NCBI GenBank assembly: GCA_010015655.1
Contig: ML976710.1
Coordinates: 228,133 to 292,132 of the forward strand
Origin: Bimuria novae-zelandiae CBS 107.79
Lineage: Eukaryota > Ascomycota > Dothideomycetes > Pleosporales > Didymosphaeriaceae
Direction: 5' to 3'
Length of the DNA stretch: 64,000 bases
Positions 33,693-47,300 of the stretch are shown here, in pieces. A program made the translations under genes and the position numbers. The notes below the pieces were generated by a model. The model made no database searches. It worked only from the letters and a program-made list of their open reading frames with translations, and was not told the origin of the DNA. How positions within the stretch are numbered: position 1 is the first letter of the stretch; every line of letters starts with the position of its first letter.

Positions 33693-33926
33693 TATCTGAC
33701 ATGCCGATCTGCATACGGTAGTGGTGCTTGCTTGAAGGCTGGCGTGCCCAAGGCCTACGCCACGGTCACCAGCACGCAGACCGTGGCGCCCAGCGGATAC
33801 AGCGCTCCTACCATGGCAGCTGATTTGAAGTCAGCCTTTGGTACGACCGTGAGCATCCCAATTCCAGCTCTGCCAACTAGCTATTTCCCCGGCCAGAAGC
33901 CAATCAGCGCTGTTGCTGGAGCTTAA
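33693..33926 (+). pseudogene. rhgA: Rhamnogalacturonan hydrolase (GH28), 3' part
   Basis: C-terminal 77 codons plus stop of the gene begun at 30617. Landmarks are TCRSAYGSGACLKAGVPKAY (matches the Cys-containing RhgA segment CQSAYGSGFCLK) and SIPIPALPTSYFPGQKPIS, ending TAA 33924-33926. It reads in frame with 31763 when the element and one TA copy are removed. There is no ATG or promoter of its own, so it should not be made as a separate protein. Confidence 0.88.
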
Positions 33927-34349
33927 GTGCGGATACATCGCCAAGTTAGCGGAAACCCGGGAAAGCCCAACATTCAATTCTTGTACATTCTCATTTACGA
34001 TTGGTCGGGAAATTTGGTAATCACATTAATGAGCAAGCTCTCACATCACGACCAGATAATTTTTCGTCATGATTGCATTCTCAGACACAGAAAATTGGCC
34101 CATGCATACGGATTCCGATAGAATGTCCAACTTCGTCAAAGTGGCTAATATGGCAGCAGTGTAGCTCGAGTGAATCCACGAGGCGCAAGTAATGAACGCC
34201 CGCCCGGGCCATACCCACGCAGACTTGATGCGCCTCTATTAGTAGGCGTAAGTTGGCCCGCCCAGATGATCTACATATACAATAGAGATTGGATCTTGCT
34301 TCTGAACGCCTCAAACTAGAAGCACTTCAATCCCGGCACTCCAGTATCT
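33927..34349. other. Intergenic, nothing recognised
   Basis: Mixed composition with short spurious frames only. Confidence 0.5.
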
Positions 34350-34746
34350 CACCAACCGCCTCTCTTTCCACCATGTCGCGTCAAACAGAATCACGCCGTC
34401 GAGCCATGGCTCTTCCAGTCCTTCCAATATAGGCAACAACGTGTCTGAATCCGAGCTCACCGACGCACATGAGAACTAGGCTATGTTCCAAAATGTCTAC
34501 CGCACAGTTCACGATCATGATATGCACAGCGGCGTATTTTGCGATACTTGCCACAAACTGGCCCACTCTTCCAGGTGCCCAGTCCCTGAGAAAATTCATC
34601 GCGGCCGGAAAGCGCTTCTGAGATGTTGACATACACAAAATAACATCTACGACAACCTTTACCTTGAGGAATACGAAGAGCGATTTACCACCGTTTTGAA
34701 CGCCGGAATCTGCCCCAAGTGTCACAAGCAGGATTACGAGTGTTGA
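34350..34746 (+). pseudogene. Small Cys-rich (zinc-ribbon-like) protein relic
   Basis: One plus-strand frame reads SELTDAHEN, then TAG 34477-34479, then MFQNVYRTVHDHDMHSGVF followed by CDTCHKLAH, CPVPEKIHRGRKALLRC, TGA 34627-34629, NNIYDNLYLEEYEERFTTVL and CPKCHKQDYEC, ending TGA 34744-34746. Paired CxxC motifs suggest zinc binding. The TAG fits CAG-to-TAG and the internal TGA fits CGA-to-TGA. No clear start codon. Likely a decayed member of a small fungal Cys-rich family; function unknown. Confidence 0.4.
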
Positions 34747-35509
34747 GTTTTCTTACGTGTAAAAAAGTAGTGGAACAGGATGTATCGATTGGAGGGATCG
34801 ATACCTGAGTTGAAGGAGATGTTTAGCCTCGAACACAACTTCGCCTGGCCCCATGAACGTCCCAGCTTCGTCACTTGCCTCGCACTCGCATACCCGCGAA
34901 TCACTGATGTGATTGCTGTAATATTACTGGGTAAGCAGACGATACTGTATATCTTTAATAGGCATTGACCCTGACCCCCATAGTTACAACCCTTTTTTGG
35001 TCTAGCTAATCTGCATGCTACACAGCGGGATACGACCCTAGTTAATGTATACGCGGATGGTATTACTGAAGCTCATGACTCAGGGCTTCGGCAATTTGTA
35101 TGAAAATCCTCTAGTGCCCTGAAGGATGGTTGAAACTGCTCAAGCTGTAGAAATACAGGTTTTGAAACCCTGGCGAGTGGACTACACTCATATCATGTAC
35201 TTACTGGCGTAAAGCAACTCAGTTCCTTCACTGCGTCAACACTGACACGGCGTCGCATGATGGATCTGTATGTCGTATCAAGCAACATACGTCAAAGCAT
35301 TCGGAATCATGTGCGCCTGTGGACGCCTACAAAGTGAGAGTGTGAGGTGGTTGTTGTGGATTTATCCCTTTCGAGCTAGACCAGACCACGAATTCAACAA
35401 ACATGTTCCACAGCCGGTTGAGACGACCACATATGGCTCTTGAAGCACCACGCAATGTACCTATCAACTCAAACCCAATCTTCTGTTTCCCCACCGCTCG
35501 TGTTCGTCT
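34747..35509. other. Intergenic, nothing recognised
   Basis: No convincing gene; it lies downstream of the Zn2Cys6 gene, which ends at 35510 on the minus strand. Confidence 0.5.
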
Positions 35510-37495
35510 CTAAGTAATCAAAATTTTAAACTCGGACGGACTCGGACTAGAAGCCGGAGTCGAAAGCGACGCACTCCTGCTCCACATGCCCTCATCTGAC
35601 GCCCCCTCATCACTAAAAACCGTAGGCGTTTGTGTCTGTGGCTGCTGCGTCGGGCTCAGCGCAAACGTCTCCGCCTTGATGCCCATCATCAAGAAATCCG
35701 CCACCATCTTCCCCTGCTTCAGGCCAAACACCTCCGCAATTCTACTCGCCGTCTTCGCAATCCACTTAAACGTCTCCACATTCGTCGACGATGCACCGAG
35801 CAAGATGGACAGGGGCATCATGAGCATGTGCGCACCGATGCTGCGCGTCGTCGCGGTCGACTTTACCATGTTCTCGAGGTGGTAATCGACCGCGTCTTGG
35901 ATATCTCTCGCCAGATCCGTCTGTGCGGTGATCGCGTCTTGAAGCGCCTTGTGCGAGTCCGGCGTGGGCGCGATGGCTTCTTGGGCACGGAAGTACACGA
36001 GAAGGAGCTCGTACAGGAGGATCTGCCCGCTATGCATAAGCAGCCAGGACATGGCGACCCAGATGAAGCGGTGCGCTTTGTCGGCACCGAACGTCTGCAT
36101 ACCAGGCGAGGTGCCAGGTCTTTTTTTCCAACTCCTGTGTCCGTGTGGGAGAATCCATTGCGGGAATTCGGGATCCCAATCTTGGAAACCTTGCAGTGTT
36201 GCTCTTGCTTCTGCCACCATGGCGCCGTCGACGTAACCGGTGCGCTTTTGCTGTGTGCGGAGCTTGCAGACGCGGCTCATGAGACTGAAAAATACAAATT
36301 CAAAGTCGTATTCTGTGAGTCTCTCATCTTCTATGTGTTCCAGGAAAAACTCTGGGAACTCTTCGCTTGTAAGCAAGCAGAGCGAGAGCTGACGATCTTT
36401 AGCCGAGGAGCATAATTGTATGAGTATACATACAATGGAGCCCCGTAGACGCACAAACATGCCGTGGCCAACCAGACTGGCAAATTGAGAACTGCCCCGC
36501 AGCTTGACGATGGTTGCTGCACCCCTGAGATGCGTTTGTGAAGCAGTCATCGATTGGGCACCGTCGCACACCATATTCTAGGTCTTGTTTCAGCAAAAGC
36601 AGTCATCGAAAGGCGGAGAACTTACTTCGAAAGAAGACAACAGCAAACAAGTGAGAACGGACGAATCAGACAATGCATGTTCGGGGTTTTGCAGCTGTTC
36701 ATTCCTGAAAGCCCACGTCAGCGGACATCAATGAACGCAGCATACCCGGGGATCACTTACAGCTGTCCTAGCACCTTTAATTGCATAACTCTTGCAGCGC
36801 GTAGCAAATCGGGGGCGCCTTTAGAATTGCCCAATGAGGCAAGACCACCTTGTAAAGCATAGATTAGCACACATGATGCATATGCTTTCCGACCCGCTGC
36901 TCTGGTCACTCACAGGCCTTGATAATTTCCACCGTCGGTCCCCCTCTGGCAAGATCATCTCGATACACCGGCAATAAATACTCAAACCCCATGGGCAACT
37001 CCGAACTACTACTGAAGAACTTCTCGTTGAAGTTCGCCAACCAGTACATCATGGCCTCATCCTGAAGCGTCGCCCTCCGACTCGGATGCTGCACAAGGGT
37101 ACTCAAATCCAGCGTCGCAAACGCGTTTTCATTTTGGAGCGACCTCTCCTCTCCATCGCCGCTCTTGCGTACCTTGCTAATGACCAATCCAGTTTCGTTC
37201 CGAAACACCATGTCCTGCTCGTTCCGGTACCCGAAGCACATCCGATTTTTGCGGAGGCACTGCGTGCATGACGGGAGGGCTAGGTCGCATCTGAATTGGC
37301 TGGAGATTAGTGCGATGTCGCTAGGGGGGCTTCGCTCTTCTGCGGCCTCGCTCTTTGCGAAACGATTACCCGATGGGGATGTCCTGCAGTGTGGAGACAC
37401 CGAGGGGATGGAACGAGCGAACGATTGATTACATACTTTGTCCTTCTCTGCCGACAAGGTAGGCATCCTTTGCTGGGTTTACCTGAGAAACCCAT
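35510..37495 (-). CDS. Zn2Cys6 fungal transcription factor
   Basis: Nuclear regulator of unknown target. Five exons: 37495-37437, 37290-36914, 36848-36761, 36704-36626, 36577-35510; introns are GT-AG and phases close, giving 556 residues. The N-terminus holds the complete binuclear cluster C-x2-C-x6-C-x6-C-x2-C-x6-C (GCLPCRQRRTKC across intron 1, then CTQCLRKNRMC), followed by GYRNEQDMVFRNET. The rest is the helical fungal-specific middle region (DLLRAARVMQLKVL, SMTASQTHLRGAATIVKLRG), a DUF3468-like layout. The C-terminus is Ser/Pro/Thr-rich. The cluster exon is split by intron 1 exactly inside the TK-CD junction, common in this family. No neighbouring pathway genes indicate its target. Confidence 0.87.
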
Positions 37496-38342
37496 AGCGA
37501 TACAAGGCTTGCAATGGTTTCAGTCCAATGATAGAGCCTCGCGCGTCCGTACGCCAAAGCTGGTGTAAAGGCACCCAAAGGCAATGTAACTGTTTAACAC
37601 GACGTAGATGCAGCGGGTCCAGCCGCTAGTCTACCGAAGACACGGTTCAAGTTAGATACTGTTATGACCGTCTGTTACGTCGCCAGCGGCATTCATTGGT
37701 TGTGTGGACGGAGGTGTGGAAGCGGAATGGCCCTGGCCCTGGCGTCGTTCGCAGCTAGAGCGCGGTTCTCCTTACTGTCAACTGGTGTCGCACAAAGGCA
37801 TCTCGGGTCTCATGTGGGCTTGGTAGTGGTGTTTGCAGAAGATTGTAGGCGACAGAGTGGTGGTATTGCCGCACAGTTCCGGCGGGCAGCAATTTGCCGA
37901 GCACCCTGTCGCCCACCCTCAGCTCCGTTCACGAGACGCCAAGGCTGTTATGTAAGCACTGGCGAAGTCGTGCGCAGCACTGTACCTAGGTAGCTAGCTA
38001 GCCACATGAACTAGGGACAGATATTCCAAATAAAGGAGTTGCTTTTGCGTTAAATGTTACATTGTTCCATCAAACTGTCTACAGACAAAATAAAATCAGG
38101 CTTGCCCACCGGCGTTTGGACGTGACCCTATAAGAAACACACATCTCCTACCCCTGGCCTGCTGGAGGCACGTTGCATCACAGAAGCGCCATGCTAGCAA
38201 TACCAACATCAATACAAATCTGTTACATGACCCCCACCCATAAATCCCCACCCACCTGAACGCCTCGCTAAAACTAAAGCAATCTCAATATCCATCTCTA
38301 ACAAAAGTGATGATATCACCCACACCTGCTCTTTTTGATCCT
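37496..38342. other. Intergenic between the Zn2Cys6 gene and TRA1
   Basis: Promoter region of the Zn2Cys6 gene plus the 3' region of TRA1 (both minus strand). No coding frame is supported. Confidence 0.6.
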
Positions 38343-41300
38343 TTACAAATACGCCATCCACAGCGGGTCCGTCTGAGACAACTTAGAAGGATTGACCGCG
38401 GTAGCCACCAAATCCACCATCGTCTGGTTTGCGGGAAGGTTGCTTGTTTGAGGCAGACTACCCATGCTCGTCGCGCGTTTGACAACCAACTCGCTATTCG
38501 TCTGGACTGTCTCCCTCAGGTTCTCCGGCGTCAGACCCTTGTGTTGACTCGTGAACCAGTGATTCATTTCGTCGCGCATGAAGATTGCGAGCTGCATCTC
38601 CAGCTCGCCCTCAGGCTCGATGAGGCACCGCGCGATAGACATGACGGACGGCGCGAAGATGCCTTCGAGCGCGAGTGGGCCCATGAGTGTTTGCATGTTG
38701 GGCGTCAGGCGGAAGGGCACAGGCTCGCTGTTGTGCAGAATCGGCTTTCCTATGGCCATGGACGGGATGAGTTCGGAGCCCCAGACGCGGCCGCTGCTGC
38801 GTGAGATGCTGATTTTATGAGGAAATCGCGAGTTCATATGCATGACGTATGTCATGAACGTCAGCGCGGCAAGTTGGTAGCTAAAGGTACGGCGGAATAG
38901 CCAAAAGTCTTCAAAGCCTGGGTATGTAGCGCGGAAGTAGTCCAACAGGAGAGTCTGCGGTACATACTTCTCCTGCACGGCGGCAAAGGTTTCGAAGCGG
39001 ATGCTATTGGCGTGCTCTATGTTTTTCTGCATCACGATGTTGGCTTGGTCTTTGCTTAGGCGAGGGTCGGGTTGTCTTACAGGATTGAGCGCTTTGAGCT
39101 TCTCGAGGCTGAACAGGATAGGCTCGTCTTTGTTGAGATCGTTCCTCCGGCAGTAGTCTTCGAAGATGCCTTGCATGCTGATGTAGGAGACATCATCTTG
39201 TACCATGCGCACGACAGGTGTGATAGGCACCATAAGTGGAAGGTGGAACTGCAGATTCCGCCTTCGGCTCTCTTTGCGCTTCGAAAGGATGCCATTGAAG
39301 ATCCTGAACAGTTGCAGGATACGCTCTTCTCGCCTAGAGCTACGTTGCGCGGGGAACTGAATTGCGAACGGGTGAACGCTTCCGTCATGTCCACGGATCT
39401 TGAGTCGTCTATGGCAGATGCCAACGCCACGAACCACATCCACTTCCGGTAGGAAACGTTCAATGCGAACGAAGTCAGAGTTCTTGTCGCGATGCTGCAG
39501 GTATTGACCAGGGACTTCTACGTCATCGAATTTGAGGAAGCGAAATTCGCTGAGTTGTTGGGTGTAGGACTCGAGAGGAAGAACGAGCTTTCTACGATCC
39601 AGACGCTCTTCAAATCGATTCCTCCACATCCGGAGTTTCTGGATGTACTCGTACATGCTAGGCTTATGAGTTACGAAGTCGTGCTCGAAGGCTTTCCTGA
39701 TGTGCGGAGGCAGTACAGACTCAGCGAAACGTGTGATGTTTGCTTCGGTCGACTGTGGCAACCTCACTTCTGGACCGTAAAGACCAGGAGACCGACCAAC
39801 ATAGGCCAGTCCGTCGTTCAGTAACGCGACTATCAACCTGTAAGCATCCTCATCGGGCGGACATTTGAAATTTTTCTGGATCTGATCGAGCATTGTCTCC
39901 ATGGAGAGAGCCAGCAACGGAAAGGCCGTTTTGAGGATAGCTGATATCTCTTCCACGTGATCCCATGGTCGTTTTGGAGCAGGAGGCGTCTCGGTGTTGG
40001 CTGCGGTTGGTGCATCCTGGGCAGCTCCTTCGGTCTTGACTGTTCCATTGAGAGTGCCATCCGTGGTAGATTTGCTTTCACCATTCGCAGAGGGGGGTCG
40101 GTTCTCAGGCGAGCTCAGCTTCTGCACTGGCGACCCTTGTGCTCCTGAAGCTCCTTGCGCTTGTTGTTGCTTAGCCTTGAGCGCCTTCTCTTTCGCCTCC
40201 TTTTGTTCGTGTTGCTTCTTTAGCGTGGCCATGTCCTCTCGTGTCGTCCTAAGATGGCAGTACAATGCCTGAGGATAAGTCTTCGCCAGCTTACCGAGAA
40301 TAGATCGCGTGATAGGGGCTTCTGCTCTAGACAGGCTGTTCAGAAGTTGAGGAATATATGTAATCCAGTACCAAGCCGGTGTATCACCTTGGAACTCTTC
40401 GAACCTCACAGCTAAGCGCCGCTCGGGGTTGTCGAGACTGAGCAGCCAGAGTACACGGCCGAGGAGTTTCCTAGACTTCGCGTTCTTGTACAAGCTGGCT
40501 GCCTCAAGATAGCAGCTGAGAGCTGCATCGGCTTTGTCGAGGGTCGACGGATCCTCCTTGAAGAGCATATCGTTGTAGCGGCCCCACTCTGCCCATGCCT
40601 TCGGCAGCTTCAGGTCAAAGATCATGGCAGTGCCGAACGCGTCGTTAGCATCGTTCTTCTGGCCAAGCTTCGCGAGGAACATTCCCTTCAGTGTGTAGAA
40701 TTCCGCCTTTTGCTGATTGCCGAAGTAGTTCAGGTTAGTATTGTTGATGACATCCAAGCCATTGTTCAACTCCGATCGGTTCTGATAATGGCACTTGGCC
40801 TGCTCACGCAACTTCAAAAACGCTTCCTGAATCTCAATGTTAGGAAGAGTGTAGATGCGGCTCAACTGCTGAATGCACACGTCTGGGAGATTGTGTTTCC
40901 GAGCGACATGAGCAAAGCGATTGATGATCCAAGCAGTCTCGTGGTAGCCTCGGTATGCGAATGAATTGCCGCTAGGATTATTCGGGTTCGGTGGAAGTAG
41001 CTGCAAGTAGACCCCATTGATGAGATGGAAAATATGCTGCCGCCACGTGACCAAATCCTGCCAGGCGTTGATATCATCCCAGAAGTTGGGCAAACGATCG
41101 CGCCATGTAGAGAGCAAGAGTTTTAGCTCTTGGGATTTATGGTCGAGATTGGCTTGGGTAGTCTGGGCGAGGCTCTGACAGATGACACTCGCATCATGTA
41201 GCTCAACCAGCTGTTGGAAATGTTGAAGAAGGGGAATATGGGCCTGAGTTATGCGACGTGGCAGCTGGTGCCACTTCCGTATGGATAGCTGAATTGACTC

Positions 41301-44300
41301 GTCACATAGCCTGTGGAACTCTGGCTGCGTCTCTTGTTTCGCGTGAAGCTTAAGCAGCGAGATGAAGGTCTGGAAGAACACTCTTCGCGGAGTCGGTGCA
41401 TCGCTCACAGCCTTAATCGTCGCATCCAGCTGCTCTCGCTGTTCGGCATTCTGCCATGCTTCGAAATGCCTCCAGGTCGCTTCAAGGTACAGGTCGTTGA
41501 AGTTCTCGTGCTTGGCGAAGTCACTCAACACCTCCCATTGCTGCAGCTTTTGAGCGCACAGGACCCAGTGGTCCTCCCAAAGCATGTACTCGCCAGTGGA
41601 GAACGGCAGAACGCTAGTCCGCGCCTTGATCTGCGCCGCTTCGTACATTTGCTGAGCTTTGTCCCAAATGCCAATCTGTTCGTATGAGAGAGCCGCATTG
41701 GTTTCGATGAACTGGCACCGTCGTCGCCAGGTACCGTAGAACAAATCGTCCTCTTGCATGCCGGTGTAGATCTCCAGTAAGGCATCCAAATTGCTCTCCC
41801 TCAGTTTCTCTGTGTCCACGATAGGGCTGACCGCTGACTCTTCCATGTACACAGCACCAGTATACCAAGCATTGTAGGTTCGTGCGAGATATTTCATGAT
41901 GTGAGGTGGGAACTTCACCCGCGGCCTCGCATGCACGATTCCGTCTAGCATACTTGCGACGCAGTTGGGGCGCTTGTCTAACTGTCTTGAGTGATAGTCT
42001 TTGGTCAGCAGCGTTGCGATGCCCTTCTCCAAGTCGCTTTGATCGTCCTTTGTCAGAGCGGTCCAGGCAAGTGGGAAGAACGCGACCCATATATCGTGTG
42101 CGAGGTTGCTGTCCGTATGTTGCAGGTGTCCCAAAGGTTCAAAGAGGTCTTTGATCTTGACATCGCCTAGCTGGTTGCAGAACCGACGGTGGTTACTGAC
42201 GAGGGTTTCGAGCTCATCGTCAACCATGACATCTGCTATCCGAGGGTCTCTACTGTAGGTACCAAATATTGTCGAGTTCTGCGGAAGCCTGAAGTCCTCG
42301 GGGTGGAGCTGTGCTGGAGTGTTCATTTCGACCGAGCCGAACATCAGGTGAATGACTTGGCTAAGCCAGTAACTGTCCGCAAGCGTGTCCCAATTCTGCG
42401 ACGCAAGGACATAGCTTAGCCTGCTTGCTGCTGTACGGCTCAAGCTCTTGTCGAAAATGGTCATGTATCGGTTGCGCATCTCGACGTCTTGCGCTCGTGT
42501 GCCTATGAGGAAGGCGTGCTCCATGCGCACCGTCAACTCTGAGCGCGTGATTTTTGGATCCTCGTAGATGCGTATGACCAAGTCGAGGAACCGATTGAGG
42601 AGCGACGCATCCGGACGGTGTTCAAATAACAGCATCTTGCTGAGCACCGCCGTCTTCTCTTTTAGCGTGGGCACAGGCTCCGTGGAGTGAAAGATCCACT
42701 CTTCAACCAGATCAAGAACCTTCATGCACACAACATTGCTCTGCGATCGTTCTACCAAGGACGCAAGCACACTAAGATACGGCCGGCGGTTCTCCCCGAG
42801 TTCATTCATTCGAGCGGCAAGGATATCCACAACCTTCAGCACAAGGTCGGTCTGAATCTCAACTTCGCGGGGATCTGCTGGCGGGGTAGCGCTGTCGGGG
42901 CGCGCACCAGGGGGCGCGCCGGGTTGGCCAGGTTGGTTACTGTGCGCGGTGAGGTGATCTTTAGCCATCTTCCCTTGGAAAGCCTTCATGAGCTGTGGGA
43001 TGTGCTGGTCGATCTCTTCGGGTTGCTTCTGGCAGAGCGTCCACAGGATATTGATAGCGCAAATGTTCGAACCGTTGGAGAGAGCCTCCGTGGCGATGGC
43101 TCCAAGCTGACCGACAAATTCGGTAGAGGGCGTCTCTTCCGTATTGCCTTCCTCATCCTTGACAGGCTCTGGCATGACATCTAATATGCGCTTCAAGATT
43201 GGCTGTAGCTGTGAAATGCCGTCGTCGGTCTCATCTGCTGCCTGGAGGCTCGCTTGCACATCAGCGTGCTCGGACCGGAGGGGCTTCTCCAATATCCTCT
43301 GAAACTGCGGAACGCGTTGGAGCACCCAGTCGTCGGGCTTCACGTTGACAATCACCTTGACCATCTGTAAGGTATTGATCATCCTAGTGGTGAACGGCTC
43401 GGGTTTCTCGTCTGCCTTCATGTCCAAGGTCAGGATCTCCTCGAGTTTCTTGCTCAGAACGAGATCCAGATCGAGGTCGCTCCAGAGACGCGGAGATAGA
43501 AGATCATGCAGGAGTTGCACAGCTTTCCTGCAGATTTCGGTGGGCTGCGGACTGCTCGGAGACGGCGCTAGAGCATCTTTCGGCTTGGGGGTCGCTACGG
43601 GGTAGCGCTCCGGAAGGTAGGAAATAAATGAGAGCAGGTATTTAATGAGCAGCATTCGGATGCCAGGTGCAGCGACAAAGCCCTTGCTAGGGCTAGGAGG
43701 CACAATAGAGCCGTCTGCACGTCGTTTATGTGCCTGTGGTGACAGGGAGGAGCGCTCAGCGCTAGGGCTCGTCTCGCTCGCAGCTCTATCTTCCCATGTC
43801 CTGATCAAACTGATCAGGTTCAAAGCAAGCTTCTTTGCCTCAGTCGATGGGTTCGGAGGCTGTGCAATCTTCGAGAGCGCTCCAATAATGATAGTTGAGA
43901 GCGGCTCTCGAGCCTCGTAGAATAGGTCGGGATGGCGAACGAGAAAGTTGAAGATACTCATCAACTGTTGCAGATTCGAACTCTCCTCTGACAAGATCTT
44001 CCGGGGAATTGCGGCCCACCTTGGGATCGGCATCTTCTGGTCCGCTCCACCCAAACGCTTCTTCAGAACCGGCGCCATCAGCTCGAGCGACTGCATCACA
44101 AGCGCTTTGCCCTCGTTCTGATGCGCTTTGAGCAGAGTCTGGTACACTTGGCTAGCGATCTTGACCGGAGTATCATACACGGCAATGAAGAAGGCGATCA
44201 CAACGTAAGCCGCATATTTGTTGATGACGTCTTCCAACCGGATGTACGCCCAAGCGAATCGGATGATATCCTTGCGAGTCTCTTGTATCACACTGGAATA

Positions 44301-47300
44301 GTGCTTCAAGAGTAGCGTAGTCAATTGAAGCAGCTCCATGCGCGAGTGGTCAACACCAAGCTGTGCACTCTCTTCCGAAGTGTCGATCAAAGCTTGCGGT
44401 TTCCACAGGCGGTTGTGGATGGTGTCCGTCATGTTGCGGTCCACCAGTTTCGTGCCCTTGCTCGCTTCGTGGCCGAACAAGGTATCCCAGTTGCGCTTGG
44501 CATCCATCGCAAAAATGGGGTTCACGATATATCGGAAGATAAACGTCTTGGTCCTCTGTGACGAAGTGCGTCCGGTGTAAAGATCAACGCACTTGTGAAC
44601 CAAAGCCTTCCAGTAATCGACCGACTCGTTTAACACCATCTGCTCGTAGATGAAGTCGAACAGTACGGGAGTTGCCTTCAAATCATCGGAAGTAACCGCG
44701 TCGATGAGCTCAAAGAAGAAATCCATGTTATCGGGATCGTACCGCAAGTAGGTCGTGAAGACAGTCATGATCTGCTCGCCTGCCTGCTCTGTTGCCAGAC
44801 GCAGTGATGGCTCGATAGTGTTTTTCCGTAATTTCTTCTCCAGTGAGCGTGCAGCTTCGAAGAGTGCCTTCCTTAAATCCTCCTCGCCCACAAGCCACTC
44901 CCGCGTTCCCTCGAACTGACTCATGGCATAAGCAACGTGAACAGCGTTGAGCTGCGCCTGGCACTTCTCCTTCTCTGAACCGTCGAGCTCGAAGGAGGCT
45001 ATGAATTTAGGTTTGTCCTTCAGCAATTCTTCTCGCAAAGCACCGCTCGCCGGATTCTCAAGCAGCTGTGCGAAAAACCTACCCTGTGTCTCATCTTTCA
45101 AGTTCGGCGAGAAGTGTTCCCAGGTATCTTTGGGATATATGCACAGATACTTGATTAGAGGCTCCCGGAAGGGGCTGTAGTGTGTCCGACGAAGGGCGGC
45201 CTCGAGCTCGATGACCTTCTCGATGATTTGCTTGAGGAAGCTGATCGCAGCCGGCGGTAACAAATGGAAAACGTTGAAGATTGCCGTTACAATCTTCATC
45301 TTGGGGTTCTGTTCAATCATATGGAACGAGATCTTCTGCAGGCTGACGGGGTCTGCGATGTTCTTCAGGTGGTCAAGAAGTCGAGTTCCTATCTCCACCT
45401 TGAAGTAGTTGGTAAGCAGCTTCAGGAGGCGAGCCAATCCATCCAGATTCTCCACTGAGAGCTTTCGAGGATCCTGAAGATTAACCAGAATCGGCCTCAG
45501 GCCACTTTGCAGCACATCCTTCGGCAATTTGTTCGTTGCCGATATAACGAGAGAAAGACCAGCGTTCGCAGCGTCGATAACCTCGGGAGACTTTGAATAT
45601 AGGCATTTGAAGAAGACCGCAATGATGCGGAGGAACGTATTGTTTGGAGGCGTGGTGTTGAACTCCGGAAAGCCCTGCGCAGTGGAGAGCAGGCGAATAC
45701 AGGCGACACGTAGATTGATGATGTGTTCCGCATTCCGTTGTTCAAAGGGCTTGTTGGCGAGTCCCTCGTCTTCTGCATCTGCCAAGGCGAGTGACTCCAT
45801 AAGTAACCTCGTTAGCTGATCGTTGAACTCGAGTACGTTGTTCTTGAGCTTCAAGAGGAAGGTGATTGCATCGATGTATGCGATCTGGATGCTGAATGGC
45901 AGAGCGCGAAGCGGTTTAGTCCAGATCGGTATTATCAATCTATCCTTAACTGGTCCAACAAGCTCATGTACTGCGAGACCGGTGATCTTGGAAAGTACGT
46001 GGAACGCTTTCTGGGTAGCATCTCGCACGTTCTTGTTCATGTGCGACAGATCACCCACTAACAACCCGCAGAGATTCTGCAAGGGATTGTCGCGAGCTTT
46101 GTATTCCTCCACCGTAGTCGGCTTATAGCATCTGCGGAGGAGGTCTTCCAAAAGTCCTTGCGCCTGAATGCGCGTCTTGGAATCAAGATCTGTGGGCATG
46201 TCCTTCATGACAAAATTCAACGCCCGGATGAGTTCCCTATGTCGGTCGAGCATCCATGCGTCGCCCAATCCAAGCTTCTTGATGACAATCTCAACGCCTC
46301 GGGTCCCTCCGGACTTCATGAACCAGTCATCAGCGTAACAATTGTGGACGAAGATCTTGGAGAGCTCGGTGAAGAGAGGAAATCTATCCAATTTCTCCTG
46401 GTTCCCGAGGACTATCTTCGCAGTATCCCGCATGGTGATAATGGCTTGCTCAGCAGCTTCGCGGACCGACTCGTGATCGGAAGCGAGCGAGTCACCAAGC
46501 GCCTCGGAGAAGACATCGGTTCCGATTGTGACTGGACCCTCTCCTGACTGAACGTCGAATGGTTTTCCCTTGTGCTTTTCATACGCGAAATGGGTGCCTA
46601 ATTCCAGGAGCGTGAAGTGCTTCGCAAGATTCGTAACGAGGGCATCGGCCTCTGCCTTGAGATCGGCGATCGAAACGGCGAAGATACACGCCTTTAGAAG
46701 GTTTCTCAGGTTCTCCTGCTCAACTCCCTTTTTGACAATGGATTTTTCACGTTCCGAAATAGTCAGCAGATCCGCGCCGATATCCGTTTTCTTGCTGTAC
46801 AAGTCATTGGCTTGCAGCCGTACAAGCTGGGCGAAATCGTCAGGCAGGCTGTCGAAACCAACAAGTAGCTTCGTGTGGGATGTGATGAGCCTGAACGCTT
46901 GCTGTTTATGGAATGGATCCGACTTCTTTGCTGCGGGAAGCTTCGGCACTTCCTGCAGCTTTGCGATGGCAGTCTCGATGCCTATCACAACCGGAAATGC
47001 ACGGTCCTTGGTGGAGCCGATGAGCCGAATGTCGACAGATGCCGCATCGTCAGCGTATGGCTTATAGTTCAGCTGAGGCGGACCAGTTATGAACTTTCGA
47101 TTGCGACCGCCCAGCTTGCCGAGAATCCTCATGGTCGTATGTGCGTGGAAGTGGCTATACGGCTGCGGTTTCAAATGCTCCCAAAGCGCCGCCATCAGGT
47201 CGTCAATGACGGGTGCCATGATAGGGTCGAGATAGTCTGCCGTGAGATTGTCCACGCAGAGCTCCAGCGTCCTAAGTCCCTGGCCCACGAGCTCGGAGCC

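Noticed and set aside
34381..34725. 114-codon minus-strand frame
   Set aside because: The opposite strand shows the CxxC pattern; the minus frame has no recognisable feature.
35630..36415. 261-codon frame antisense to the Zn2Cys6 gene
   Set aside because: The opposite strand has a complete, phase-consistent five-exon regulator; this is its mirror.
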